In this document: piece after piece, positions 1 through 7,297 of the stretch | Layout of the letters: each line of letters opens with the position of its first letter | Numbering within the stretch: the first letter of the stretch is position 1 | Program-made: the position numbers and the translations under genes | The notes under the pieces: model-generated | Database searches by the model: none | Told to the model about the DNA's origin: nothing | Seen by the model: only the letters and a program-made list of their open reading frames with translations | Assembly: GCA_030525525.1 (NCBI GenBank) | Contig: JAUNEN010000006.1 | Coordinates: forward strand, 35,225 to 79,097 | Source: Erysipelotrichaceae bacterium | GTDB lineage: Bacteria; Bacillota_I; Bacilli_A; Erysipelotrichales; Erysipelotrichaceae | Length of the DNA: 43,873 nucleotides | Direction of reading: 5' to 3'

Positions 1-570
1 AGACTCGGCATTGATTATATTGATGTCATGCTGCTGCATCATCCCGTGAACAATTATCTCTATGCCTGGAGCATGCTCGAAAAGGCATATAAACAGGGTA
101 AGATCCGGGCAATCGGTCTTTCCAATTTCCAGACAGATCAGATTCAGGAAGTGATTGATCACAGTGAAATCCGGCCGATGATCATGCAGGTGGAATGCCA
201 TCCGTATTTCCCGGCTGAGACAAGAAAACCGTATTGCGATGCAAATGAAATCCGTCTGCAGTCCTGGTTCCCGCTAGGCCACGGCAGTCCGGAAATGCTC
301 AGTGAACCTGTTCTGGTTCAGATGGCTGAAAAATACGGAAAAAGCACGGTCCAGATTGTGATCCGCTGGCATCTGCAGATGGGCTTCGGTCTGGTGCCGG
401 GTTCAAAGTCCCATGCACATATTGCAGATAATGCGAAGGTCTTCGATTTTGCTTTGACGGAAGAAGAAATGAAACTGATTGAAACACTGAACAGGCATGA
501 ACCTTTCTATAAAGTGACAGAAGAATCCCTGCACCTGATGGCTGTCACCAAATGCAATTTCGAGGAATGA
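1..570 (+). CDS. Aldo/keto reductase, C-terminal part (cut by window edge)
   Basis: The reading frame is open from base 1, so the start lies upstream of the window; about 189 C-terminal residues are visible. The visible part begins LGIDYIDVMLLHHP, the barrel strand typical of NADPH-dependent aldo/keto reductases. It continues with QVECHPYFP, an R-W-H-L-Q strand, and VPGSKS, which matches the family V-I-P-K-S cofactor-binding motif with Gly-Ser instead of Pro-Lys spacing. It ends with the EEEMKLIETL helix. The expected role is NADPH-linked reduction of aldehydes or ketones in the cytosol; the substrate cannot be told. The next gene starts 2 nt after this stop and has its ribosome binding site (GAGGA) inside this gene, so the two are co-transcribed. 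Confidence 0.9.
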   Translation, partial: RLGIDYIDVMLLHHPVNNYLYAWSMLEKAYKQGKIRAIGLSNFQTDQIQEVIDHSEIRPMIMQVECHPYFPAETRKPYCDANEIRLQSWFPLGHGSPEMLSEPVLVQMAEKYGKSTVQIVIRWHLQMGFGLVPGSKSHAHIADNAKVFDFALTEEEMKLIETLNRHEPFYKVTEESLHLMAVTKCNFEE

Positions 571-572
571 AC

Positions 573-1190
573 ATGAAGGTTCTGATGATTAACGGCTCGC
601 CCAAAGCGGATGCGTGCATCGGCACAGCACTGAAAATTGCAGGTGAGGTTTTTGCGGGAAACGGAATTGAATCGGAAACAGTTCATATCGGCAGCAAAGG
701 CATCCGCGGATGTATTGCATGTCTTTCCTGCCGGAAAACAGGCAGGTGCATTTTCAATGATGAGGTCAATGAAACATATGCGAAACTGCAGGAAGCTGAC
801 GGGCTCATTGTCGGAACTCCCGTTTATTTCGGAAATCCCAACGGTACCGTGCTTTCTTTTCTGCAGCGCCTGTTTTACAGCTATCCCGGCAATCTGAAAA
901 TGATGCCGGCAGCCTCTGTGATTTCAAACCGCAGAGGCGGAAGTTCTGCTTCCTTTGAAGCGATGAATCAGTTCTTCACCATGCGGGAAATGCCTGTTGT
1001 CTCCTCCTCTTACTGGAATGATGTGCATGGCTATACAGCAGAAGATGTTTACAAAGATGAAGAAGGGATGCAGACAATCCGCAATCTTGCCCTCAACATG
1101 GCTTTCATGATCAGGGCAATTCAACAGCAGAAAGAGAAAGGAGGACTTCCTGATACGAAAAAGGAAGCTTTCACCAACATGATCCGATAG
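573..1190 (+). CDS. NAD(P)H-dependent FMN reductase / iron-sulfur flavoprotein-like protein
   Basis: A flavodoxin-fold protein of 205 residues. It opens with KVLMINGSPK, the FMN-phosphate loop of the NADPH-dependent FMN reductase family, and carries VGTPVYFGNPNG in the middle, the second flavin loop. Residues 47-59 hold Cys47, Cys50, Cys53 and Cys59 (C-x2-C-x2-C-x5-C), a compact cluster like that of iron-sulfur flavoproteins, so a 4Fe-4S centre is possible but not proven. The ATG at 573 was chosen because GAGGA (562-566) lies 6 nt upstream; an in-frame ATG at 567 overlaps the preceding stop but has no spacing. It probably forms an operon with the upstream aldo/keto reductase, which suggests a shared redox job. 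The C-terminal helices are poorly conserved, so the electron donor and acceptor are unknown. Confidence 0.8.
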   Translation: MKVLMINGSPKADACIGTALKIAGEVFAGNGIESETVHIGSKGIRGCIACLSCRKTGRCIFNDEVNETYAKLQEADGLIVGTPVYFGNPNGTVLSFLQRLFYSYPGNLKMMPAASVISNRRGGSSASFEAMNQFFTMREMPVVSSSYWNDVHGYTAEDVYKDEEGMQTIRNLALNMAFMIRAIQQQKEKGGLPDTKKEAFTNMIR

Positions 1191-1193
1191 GAG

Positions 1194-1530
1194 AAAACAC
1201 GGAATACTGCAATGTCATCCCTGAAGCACGGGCACCGCTTGGCATAGGAAAATACAATCCGTTTGAAAATGAGATGCTGAAGGAAATCACACCTGCATAT
1301 GACAAAACTGTCACTCAGGTCATCCTGAGGCGGAATGTGCAGAGAGGGGTTTGTCATTATTCATGAATCCACTCATGAAGAACGGATCCTTGAAAACTTT
1401 GATATATGGGATTTTGAACTGAATGAAGAAGAAATGAAGCAGACCGCTTCCCTGGATACAGGATACAGCGGTTCGGGAGCCAGGCATTTTGAACCGGACT
1501 TTGTCCGCGTGTGCCTTGGCAGACACATTC
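1194..1530 (+). pseudogene. Aldo/keto reductase remnant (C-terminal third, frameshifted)
   Basis: Fragments of an aldo/keto reductase C-terminus are readable but broken. K-H-G-I-L (1195-1209) is followed, after about ten extra bases, by PEARAPLGIGKYNPFENEM in another frame. That frame runs through VTQVILRRNVQRGV to about 1350. An extra T there moves the homology to the frame reading VIIHESTHEERILENFDIWD and then SLDTGYSG..HFEPDFVR.CLG, ending near 1530. The N-terminal two-thirds, including the catalytic Asp-Tyr-Lys-His region, is missing. The normal family motif V-I-I-P-K-S-T-H-E-E-R has decayed to V-I-I-H-E-S-T-H-E-E-R. It sits directly behind the flavoprotein gene, so it is probably the relic of a second reductase once in the same cluster. 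The downstream esterase frame happens to be continuous with the last segment, which makes a falsely long open frame. Confidence 0.8.
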
Positions 1531-1570
1531 ACGGATCATCATCTGATTCATCAGAAAACAGAATGATCGG

Positions 1571-1608
1571 ACCGGAACAGTCTGAAAGAGACGGACTGGT
1601 CCGGTTCC
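1571..1608 (+). terminator. Hairpin between the reductase remnant and the esterase gene
   Basis: An inverted repeat of 12 bp with one mismatch (1571-1582 against 1594-1605) is followed by TCCTTTC. The weak T-tract makes it a doubtful terminator, but it would separate the upstream cluster from the lipoprotein gene. Confidence 0.4.
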
Positions 1609-1646
1609 TTTCATATTGCCTGAGTGAGATGGAAAGGAGACGCATT

Positions 1647-3557
1647 TTGAAAAAACTGAGAAAACTGATTTCCCTGTTTCTTTCTGCGGCAGTACTCACA
1701 GCATGTACTGAAAACAATGAAGGAAATGAACAGGCTGAAGAAGCTATGGAGGATACTATGAATCAGGAAACAAAATATGAAATCGAACAGACAGGATTTA
1801 CTTCACAGGTTCCTGCTGCTTACCGTTATGCATCCGCACAGCCCGGTACTGTCACCCGGCTGGATTATGCATCAAAAGATTATGTCCGGGACGGAAGTCC
1901 TGTTACCAAAACAGCCTATATCTATTTGCCGTACGGCTATGATGAAAATGATGAGAAAACAAGATATAACATTCTTTATCTGATGCATGGCTGGGGCGGA
2001 CACGCCGGTGAATACTTCGATTACACATCCACGAAAAATGTTTTCGATCATCTGATTGAAAACGGCGATATTCCGCCGCTGATCATTGTTTCTGCTGCTT
2101 TTTATAACGAAAACAGCGATACCGGTTTCAGCAGCTCAGTTGCCGAATTCCGTGAATTCCACCGTGATTTTGAAGAAAACCTGATGCCTTCCGTGGAAAG
2201 CAGATTTCATACCTTTGCACAATCTTCCTCAAACGAAGACCTGAAAGCATCACGGGATCACCGTGCATTCGGCGGTTTCTCATTGGGCTCCGTCACAACA
2301 TGGCTGCAGTTCTGTCATGATACGGACTATATCCGTTATTTCCTGCCGATGAGCGGTTCATCCTGGTATTACGGCGGCTATGGAGATTTCCAGATTGAAA
2401 AAAATGTGGATTTCATTGAACAGGTGGTGAAAGACAATGATCTGGACGAGCGCGGATATTTCATCTATCATGCGGTCGGTACGGAAGATTCCGTGAAGAG
2501 CCAGTCCATCGATATGGCGGAGGAAATGCTGAAAAGAAATGACATCTTTACGCCCGATCATTATGTCTTCTATCAGAAACAGGGCGGATATCATGATTTT
2601 GATGCAGTACAGGAATATCTGTACAACGCGCTTCCTCTGTTTTTTCATGATCATGAAGAAAATACGGAAACATCGGCTTCATATGAGCCTGCCTATACAG
2701 CTGAAACACGGATCAGCGAAGTGCAGAATGATCCGTCCTTCAAAAATTACGGCAGACTGATTTTTCCGGTGGACAGCGGATACATGAGCGGCAGCACACT
2801 GGGCAGTCTCAGACTGACCTGGTACAGCAATATCGATCCCGATATGACGGTGCGCATCTGCAATGATCTGAAAAAGCGGGCTGATGCAGGAAAAACAGTC
2901 TTTTATGATATTTATTCGGATCTGGAGAAGAATGCTGATCCGGATAAAAGAGATACCGGTCTGTTTTTCTTCAAAGGCAGGCCGAACGCAAAGACTGCGA
3001 TCATCAATGCCGGCGGCGGATTTGCCTATGTCGGTGCCATGCATGACAGCTTTCCGCATGCACTGACACTTGCGGAAAAGGGATATAACGCATTTGCGCT
3101 GATTTACCGTCCGGGAGCCGATACCGCCTGTGAGGATCTTGCCAGGGCAATTGCATTCATTTATGAACATGCTGATGAGCTGCAGGTGGATCCGGAAGGA
3201 TATTCTCTCTGGGGAGGAAGTGCCGGCGGCAGAATGGCCGCATGGCTGAGCAGCTATGGCACGGAAAGCTTTTCGGAAAAAGCATATCCCCGTCCTGCCG
3301 CAGTGATTGTCAATTACACCGGTCTTTCGGAAGTGAACGGCAATGAGCCGCCCACCTACAGCGCGGTCGGGAGCAGTGACGGAATTGCGTCCTGGCGGAC
3401 AATGCAGAGGCGGATTGAAAGGATCCGTGCAAACGGAACGAAAGCAGAAATCGAAGTCTTTGACGGCCTTTCGCACGGTTTCGGTCTTGGAACAGGAACA
3501 GTGGCTGAAGGCTGGATTGATCATGCCGTTGAATTCTGGGAGAACGCATCCATCTGA
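1647..3557 (+). CDS. Lipoprotein with two alpha/beta-hydrolase esterase domains
   Basis: A predicted secreted lipoprotein of 636 residues. The TTG at 1647 is preferred because AAGGAGA (1634-1640) precedes it at 6 nt and it gives a clean lipoprotein signal, MKKLRKLISLFLSAAVLTAC, with Cys20 as the lipidated residue; an ATG at 1629 is in frame but has no such signal. Domain 1 (about 60-350) looks like the esterase D/feruloyl esterase family: YLPYGYDE, LYLMHGWGG, and GFSLGS with Ser212 as nucleophile, plus HDFDAVQEY with a likely catalytic His. Domain 2 (about 390-636) is a BD-FAE/acetylxylan-esterase-like hydrolase: INAGGGFAYVG oxyanion region, GGSAGG with Ser525, and SHGFG with His610. The family biology suggests removal of acyl groups from plant-type polysaccharides at the cell surface; the substrate is inferred. 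The gene stands alone between terminators. Confidence 0.85.
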   Translation: MKKLRKLISLFLSAAVLTACTENNEGNEQAEEAMEDTMNQETKYEIEQTGFTSQVPAAYRYASAQPGTVTRLDYASKDYVRDGSPVTKTAYIYLPYGYDENDEKTRYNILYLMHGWGGHAGEYFDYTSTKNVFDHLIENGDIPPLIIVSAAFYNENSDTGFSSSVAEFREFHRDFEENLMPSVESRFHTFAQSSSNEDLKASRDHRAFGGFSLGSVTTWLQFCHDTDYIRYFLPMSGSSWYYGGYGDFQIEKNVDFIEQVVKDNDLDERGYFIYHAVGTEDSVKSQSIDMAEEMLKRNDIFTPDHYVFYQKQGGYHDFDAVQEYLYNALPLFFHDHEENTETSASYEPAYTAETRISEVQNDPSFKNYGRLIFPVDSGYMSGSTLGSLRLTWYSNIDPDMTVRICNDLKKRADAGKTVFYDIYSDLEKNADPDKRDTGLFFFKGRPNAKTAIINAGGGFAYVGAMHDSFPHALTLAEKGYNAFALIYRPGADTACEDLARAIAFIYEHADELQVDPEGYSLWGGSAGGRMAAWLSSYGTESFSEKAYPRPAAVIVNYTGLSEVNGNEPPTYSAVGSSDGIASWRTMQRRIERIRANGTKAEIEVFDGLSHGFGLGTGTVAEGWIDHAVEFWENASI

Positions 3558-3560
3558 AAA

Positions 3561-3584
3561 AAAACGCCTTCGGGCGTTTTTAAT
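3561..3584. terminator. Bidirectional intrinsic terminator with TTCG loop
   Basis: AAAACGCC-TTCG-GGCGTTTT (3561-3580) is an eight-pair stem with the very stable UUCG tetraloop and A/T tracts on both sides. It serves the esterase gene on + and the thioredoxin-fold gene on -, whose stop codon touches it. Confidence 0.9.
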
Positions 3585-4074
3585 TGGCAGTCAGACCGTT
3601 TTCACGCAGCCATGCTTCGACATCGAGCGCTGAGAGCGGGATTTCACCGTCATATTCGAGTGAATTGAGAACGACCGGTTCCCCGTCTTTCACCGTAACT
3701 GCCGCAAAGGCAGGATAGCGCTGGATTCCCCAGTCTGCACTCAGCTTCTCTGTCAGCATATTCGCTTCCAGGGAAGTGATATCCACTGTTTCAATCATCC
3801 GGTCAATCTGCAGCTGTGTGTTGACACTCACCGAGGCAAGAACTGTGTTTTTGACATAGACACAGTCATTGTCATTGCGTGAATAGAAGAAGAGATAATG
3901 GGTGACTGATTCGCCGGTGGACAGAATGTATTCACGCAGGGAATCATAATCCAGATATGCACCTTCATCGATGACATTGGTATCGGTCTTCGGTTCAAAG
4001 ACGCGGAAGGCGACAACGGCTGTGCTGTAGGCACAGATTAACAGCAGCAAACTGTAAACAACTTTCTTGAACAT
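3580..4074 (-). CDS. Membrane-anchored thioredoxin-fold protein lacking the CxxC pair
   Basis: A protein of 164 residues with a hydrophobic segment at about 5-24 and then an extracytoplasmic domain, so it is probably anchored outside the membrane. The segment HYLFFYSRNDNDCVYVKN resembles the strand and active-site turn of bacteriocin-transport-accessory or thioredoxin-like proteins. Only one cysteine (Cys71) is present where C-x-x-C would be expected; the second position is Val74. IQRYPAF (a likely cis-proline) and the following V-x-V-x-D-G-E strand support the thioredoxin fold. It is therefore unlikely to be a classic dithiol oxidoreductase; a binding or monothiol role is possible. The gene appears leaderless: TAAAAT ends 8 nt before the ATG and there is no Shine-Dalgarno. 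Function is not known. Confidence 0.7.
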   Translation of the reverse strand: MFKKVVYSLLLLICAYSTAVVAFRVFEPKTDTNVIDEGAYLDYDSLREYILSTGESVTHYLFFYSRNDNDCVYVKNTVLASVSVNTQLQIDRMIETVDITSLEANMLTEKLSADWGIQRYPAFAAVTVKDGEPVVLNSLEYDGEIPLSALDVEAWLRENGLTAN

Positions 4075-4082
4075 ACGGATTC

Positions 4083-4111
4083 ATTTTATCAAAGCCTTGC
4101 CGAAAAACCAA
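4083..4111 (-). promoter_or_regulatory. Leaderless extended -10 promoter of the thioredoxin-fold gene
   Basis: On the minus strand TGA-TAAAAT (extended -10; box at 4083-4088) lies 8 nt before the ATG. A TTGGTT at 4106-4111 sits 17 nt further upstream. Transcription would start at or next to the ATG. Confidence 0.55.
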
Positions 4112-4966
4112 TCATCTCTTGTTCAGGGTGGAAAGCAGCACCCCGCCGATGATCAGTGCGCCGCCGAACAGAGCGCGCAGGCTTAACTGTTCGTGAAGGA
4201 TCAAAGCACTCAGAATCGTTCCTGAAAGCGGCATCAGATTGAGCATGACAGCCGCCGCAAATGCACTGACTCCGCGCAATCCCGCATTGTAAAGAACATA
4301 GGCAATGGTAGAGCACATAAGGCCAAGATAAAGCACACAGATGACTGAGGCAGGTGTAAACACAAAGCTCATCTGCTTTTCCAGAAGCAGAAACGGAATC
4401 ATCATGATGCAGGCCATCCAGGTCTGCAGCTTTGTGATCGTCAAAGCGGAATACTTCGGATCAACGGCCTGGACGATATAGTTGTATAAAGCCCAGAAAA
4501 CGCCGTCGATGATTAACAGAATGATCCCGAGAGGTGCGGATGCACCGGATGCATTTTCAAACGACAGCACGGCAATTCCTGCCATCGATACAATGATTCC
4601 GCTCACTTTGCGCAGTGTCAGCTTTTCATGGAAAAACAGGAATCCGGTCAGCAGTGCGATCGCCGGATAGGAGCCGGAAATAAGTGAAGCGGTTGAACCG
4701 GAAGTCATCATGACGCCATAGTTTTCTATCACATAATAAATTGTGACACCAAGAAGTGCCGAAAGGAAAATCAGAAAGAGATCCTTCTTTTCAACATTCA
4801 ACTTTTCATGAGAAAACAGATGCATGACACCTAGTGCTCCTGAAGCTATCAGCATCCTCAGAAAAGCCAGCAGAATCGGACCGGTTGTAAAGCCGGCAAT
4901 TCTGGTGGCGACAACCGAAGAACCCCATATAACAATGCTTGAAAGAAGAATCAGATATGAACTCAT
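4112..4966 (-). CDS. EamA/DMT-family transporter
   Basis: An integral membrane protein of 284 residues with about ten hydrophobic segments arranged as two EamA repeats (roughly 1-135 and 145-280). The first repeat has WGSSVVATRIA and FLRMLIASGAL, and the second has LGLMCSTIAYVLYNAGLRG and LNLMPLSGTILSALIL followed by GGALIIGGVLL, all hallmarks of drug/metabolite transporters. The family exports or imports small metabolites such as amino acids; the substrate cannot be read from sequence. The promoter (TTGAAA-N17-TATTTT) ends only 8 nt before the ATG. The short CTTGGGGT between them has little Shine-Dalgarno character, so the message is probably leaderless. It is transcribed divergently from dnaD. 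Confidence 0.88.
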   Translation of the reverse strand: MSSYLILLSSIVIWGSSVVATRIAGFTTGPILLAFLRMLIASGALGVMHLFSHEKLNVEKKDLFLIFLSALLGVTIYYVIENYGVMMTSGSTASLISGSYPAIALLTGFLFFHEKLTLRKVSGIIVSMAGIAVLSFENASGASAPLGIILLIIDGVFWALYNYIVQAVDPKYSALTITKLQTWMACIMMIPFLLLEKQMSFVFTPASVICVLYLGLMCSTIAYVLYNAGLRGVSAFAAAVMLNLMPLSGTILSALILHEQLSLRALFGGALIIGGVLLSTLNKR

Positions 4967-4974
4967 ACCCCAAG

Positions 4975-5003
4975 AAAATAAAACAGAATCACGTGACTTT
5001 CAA
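4975..5003 (-). promoter_or_regulatory. Promoter of the EamA transporter gene
   Basis: On the minus strand TTGAAA (4998-5003), a 17-nt spacer and TATTTT (4975-4980) are followed after 8 nt by the ATG, which predicts a leaderless or nearly leaderless transcript. Confidence 0.55.
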
Positions 5004-5037
5004 GAAAACTTTGAAAAACACACGGTCCATTGAATGT

Positions 5038-5072
5038 TTTGAATTGTGTCATAAATTCAAACATCTTATAAT
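5038..5072 (+). promoter_or_regulatory. dnaD-nth promoter with a dyad over the -35 region
   Basis: TTGTGT (5044-5049), a 17-nt spacer and TATAAT (5067-5072) precede dnaD. An inverted repeat TTTGAATT-N8-AATTCAAA (5038-5061) covers the -35 box and the front of the spacer, a typical position for a repressor operator. Confidence 0.6.
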
Positions 5073-5095
5073 ACAAATCACACGGGGAGATCACT

Positions 5096-5632
5096 ATGCA
5101 ATGGTATGAGCAGAATTTTGTAAACAGAAGGGACTGGATCCTTGATCATCTGGAATTTCTCGGCCTTGATGCCAATGAGACAATCCTGGTCCTGCTGATT
5201 GATTTTATGAATGAACACCGGATTGAGGTGTCGCTGGAATCACTGCATAAAAAGACGGGTCTCAGTGTTGATGAAGTGGATAAAACAATCTCCACGCTCT
5301 GTGCTAAACGATATCTTGAAATCAGGGCAAGTGCGGGTGAAGTGAAGTTTCTGCTCAATGGATTATATGAAACGGATACGGCAAAAAAGGAGAGAATTCT
5401 TGACTCCTCATTGTTTGATACATTTGAAACAGAATTCGGCAGACCGCTTTCCAATCAGGAGATGGCAAAGATTTCTGACTGGAACCGGACAACAGACAAG
5501 AAGATGATTCTCTATGCACTGCGTCAGGCATCGGCATACCGCCGTGTATCGATTGCCTATATCGATAAGATTCTGTCTACCTGGAAGACAGAAGGCAGAA
5601 CCGTGGAAATGATCGAAAGGGAAAATCAATAA
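5096..5632 (+). CDS. dnaD: DnaD-family replication initiation protein
   Basis: A protein of 178 residues. The N-terminal 90 residues form a winged-helix region (ETILVLLIDFMNE..VSLESLHKKTGLSVDEVDKTISTLCAKRYLEI) that in DnaD proteins mediates oligomerisation. The C-terminal part (about 105-178) is the DnaD/DnaB-like domain: FETEFGRPLSNQEMAKISDW and YALRQASAYRRVSIAYIDKIL..W, which matches the Y-x(5)-I-D-x-I-L-x-x-W motif. It helps load the replicative helicase at origins and restarting forks. Start chosen at the ATG with GGGGAG upstream. The stop overlaps the nth ATG by one base, and dnaD-nth adjacency is conserved in Bacillus, which supports the call. It is somewhat shorter than the Bacillus protein. 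Confidence 0.88.
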   Translation: MQWYEQNFVNRRDWILDHLEFLGLDANETILVLLIDFMNEHRIEVSLESLHKKTGLSVDEVDKTISTLCAKRYLEIRASAGEVKFLLNGLYETDTAKKERILDSSLFDTFETEFGRPLSNQEMAKISDWNRTTDKKMILYALRQASAYRRVSIAYIDKILSTWKTEGRTVEMIERENQ

Positions 5633-6273
5633 TGGAACGCATGCTGCCCATGGAAATCATGGATGAAATTGACCGGATGTTTCCCGATGCAAAGTGTGAG
5701 CTGAATCATGCGAATGCCTATGAGATGGCAGTCGCAGTCATACTCAGTGCACAGACAACTGATGCGTCCGTGAATCGTGTCACACCTGCATTGTTTGCAA
5801 AATACCCTGATATCGATGCATTGGCTGATGCGGATCTTAAGGATCTTGAATCAATCATTTCTTCACTCGGACTTTACAGAAACAAAGCCAGATCCATTAA
5901 AAACTTTGCGATCGGCGTGAAGAATGATTTCGGCGGTGTGATTCCGGAAACGATCGATGAGCTGACAACTCTGCCGGGGGTTGGCAGAAAGTGCGCAAAT
6001 GTGATTCAGAGCGAATGCTTCGGGATTCCGGCTCTTGCCGTGGATACACATGTATCGCGTGTTTCCAGAAGACTGGGACTTGCTTATTCAAAGGATGATG
6101 TCGATACCATCGAGCGCAAGCTGAAGCGCAAGATTCCGAAAGAAAGGTGGATCAAAAGCCATCATCAGATGATCTTCTTCGGCAGATACTTATGTCACAG
6201 CAGAAATCCTGAATGTTTCAGATGTCCGTTTGTGAAGATCTGTCATGAAAAGAATAAAAATCTGAAAGACTGA
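5632..6273 (+). CDS. nth: Endonuclease III (DNA glycosylase/AP lyase)
   Basis: A base-excision repair enzyme of 213 residues that removes oxidised pyrimidines and cleaves abasic sites. All landmarks are visible: AVILSAQTTDASVN, the helix-hairpin-helix LPGVGRKCANV (114-124) with catalytic Lys120, VDTHVSRVSRRLGL with catalytic Asp138 (the same numbers as in E. coli), and the C-terminal 4Fe-4S loop C188-x6-C195-x2-C198-x5-C204. It is translationally coupled to dnaD (TAATG). A strong hairpin terminator follows at once. Confidence 0.97.
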   Translation: MERMLPMEIMDEIDRMFPDAKCELNHANAYEMAVAVILSAQTTDASVNRVTPALFAKYPDIDALADADLKDLESIISSLGLYRNKARSIKNFAIGVKNDFGGVIPETIDELTTLPGVGRKCANVIQSECFGIPALAVDTHVSRVSRRLGLAYSKDDVDTIERKLKRKIPKERWIKSHHQMIFFGRYLCHSRNPECFRCPFVKICHEKNKNLKD

Positions 6274-6304
6274 CCGGTGAAATGCATATAATCACCGGTT
6301 TTTG
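6273..6304 (+). terminator. Intrinsic terminator after nth
   Basis: ACCGGTGA (6273-6280) pairs with TCACCGGT (6292-6299) across an 11-nt loop and is followed by TTTTT. Confidence 0.85.
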
Positions 6305-6344
6305 ATTGAGATGATAAAATACACATATTCACGGGAGACAGACT

Positions 6345-6851
6345 ATGGAAATCAGACTGAGCAGAAAAGAAGATCTTGAAGAAATCATGGCAATCTATGA
6401 ACATGCCCGTCAGTTCATGCGTGAACATGACAACCCCAGACAATGGAGTGCCTATGGCTGGCCGCCTCAGGAACTGATTGAAAAGGATATCGAAGAACAT
6501 AAAGGCTATGTAGCTGTTGAAAACGGCGACATTGCGGCTGTCTTCTTCTATGATGAAGGCCGCAGCGTTGAACCGACCTATGAAGTCATTGAAGGCGGAA
6601 AGTGGATCGGGGACGAAGACTACGCGGTTGTGCACAGAATTGCTTCAAGCGGAAAATACAAAGGGGCAGGTTCCTTCTGCATCAGATGGGCATGCGAAAA
6701 AAGCGGGCATCTCAGAATGGATACGCATGAGGACAATTATGTCATGCAGAACTGTCTGAAAAAGCTCGGCTTTGAATACTGCGGGATTATTTATGTGCGT
6801 ACCGATCATGATCCGCGTTTGGCTTATGAGTGGATCAGAGAAGGAAAATAA
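6345..6851 (+). CDS. GNAT-family N-acetyltransferase
   Basis: A GNAT-fold protein of 168 residues. The N-terminus MEIRLSRKEDLEEIMAIYEHAR is the usual strand 1-helix 1. YAVVHRIASSGKYKGAGSF corresponds to the acetyl-CoA loop (motif A), although the Q/R-x-x-G-x-G/A signature is loose. RMDTHEDNYVMQNCLKKLGFEYCG is the motif B region with the common D-x-x-N-x-x-M-x-x-x-L-x-K-L-G-F pattern. The acceptor is unknown. GGGAG precedes the ATG, with TAAAAT about 25 nt upstream as a plausible -10. It is monocistronic between terminators. Confidence 0.85.
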   Translation: MEIRLSRKEDLEEIMAIYEHARQFMREHDNPRQWSAYGWPPQELIEKDIEEHKGYVAVENGDIAAVFFYDEGRSVEPTYEVIEGGKWIGDEDYAVVHRIASSGKYKGAGSFCIRWACEKSGHLRMDTHEDNYVMQNCLKKLGFEYCGIIYVRTDHDPRLAYEWIREGK

Positions 6852-6874
6852 AAAACGGCTGAGCCGTTTTTTTT
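6850..6874. terminator. Bidirectional terminator between acetyltransferase and PTS IIB
   Basis: AAAAAACGGC-TGA-GCCGTTTTTTTT: a GC-rich core with A/T tracts on both flanks, shared by the converging genes on either side. Confidence 0.85.
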
Positions 6875-6885
6875 GATGATTTCAA

Positions 6886-7194
6886 TCAGTCGTTGAGCAG
6901 CTTTCTGGCAATTTCGACTGCGCCTTTGCCGTCCATCATGCCGTATATTCTCATATCGATTCCGTCAATCGGCTTGCCCGGGAACTTCGCCTGGAGCTGC
7001 TTGAGGGCATAGCGTACCTGCGGACCGAGAAGGATGCAGTCTGCATCCGGACCTTTTTCGTCAACTGCGGAAAGTCCGTATGCATCGATGCTATAGTTCT
7101 TGCCGGCTGCCGCTGCCGCGTCTCTCATTTTGTTGACGAGCAATGATGTGGACATCCCTCCTGCACAGAATAATACGATTCTCTTATCAGCCAT
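6886..7194 (-). CDS. PTS cellobiose/lichenan-type IIB component
   Basis: A cytosolic phosphocarrier of 102 residues. RIVLFCAGGMSTSLLVNKM carries the phosphorylated Cys10 in the C-x-x-G-x-S-T loop of lactose/cellobiose-class IIB proteins. A-D-C-I-L-L-G-P-Q-V-R-Y and YGMMDGKGAVEIARKLL complete the fold. The ATG at 7192-7194 is used, with AGGAGG 10 nt upstream; a TTG at 7218 would add eight residues but lies ahead of that site. No IIA or IIC gene is adjacent, so this is an orphan subunit that must work with partners elsewhere. A perfect cre lies 43 nt upstream of the ATG, which points to CcpA control. Confidence 0.9.
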   Translation of the reverse strand: MADKRIVLFCAGGMSTSLLVNKMRDAAAAAGKNYSIDAYGLSAVDEKGPDADCILLGPQVRYALKQLQAKFPGKPIDGIDMRIYGMMDGKGAVEIARKLLND

Positions 7195-7236
7195 TGTTTC
7201 TTTTCCTCCTGAATTCAACTGGCTAAACGCTTTTTA

Positions 7237-7250
7237 TGACAGCGCTTACA
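7237..7250 (-). promoter_or_regulatory. cre site (CcpA operator) upstream of the PTS IIB gene
   Basis: Read on the minus strand the site is TGTAAGCGCTGTCA, which fits the cre consensus TGWAANCGNTNWCA at all 14 positions. It lies between candidate -10 boxes (TATGAT and TATACA just upstream) and the start codon, a place where CcpA would block transcription. Confidence 0.75.
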
Positions 7251-7297
7251 TGTATAACAATCATAACACGGTTTTGATTGATTCAGAATCAATTGTT

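Noticed and set aside
2679..3524. Long antisense open frame (281 codons) within the esterase gene
   Set aside because: It is the mirror of a strongly coding + strand gene, has no ribosome binding site or family motif, and its composition (Cys, Arg, His rich) is that of a shadow frame.
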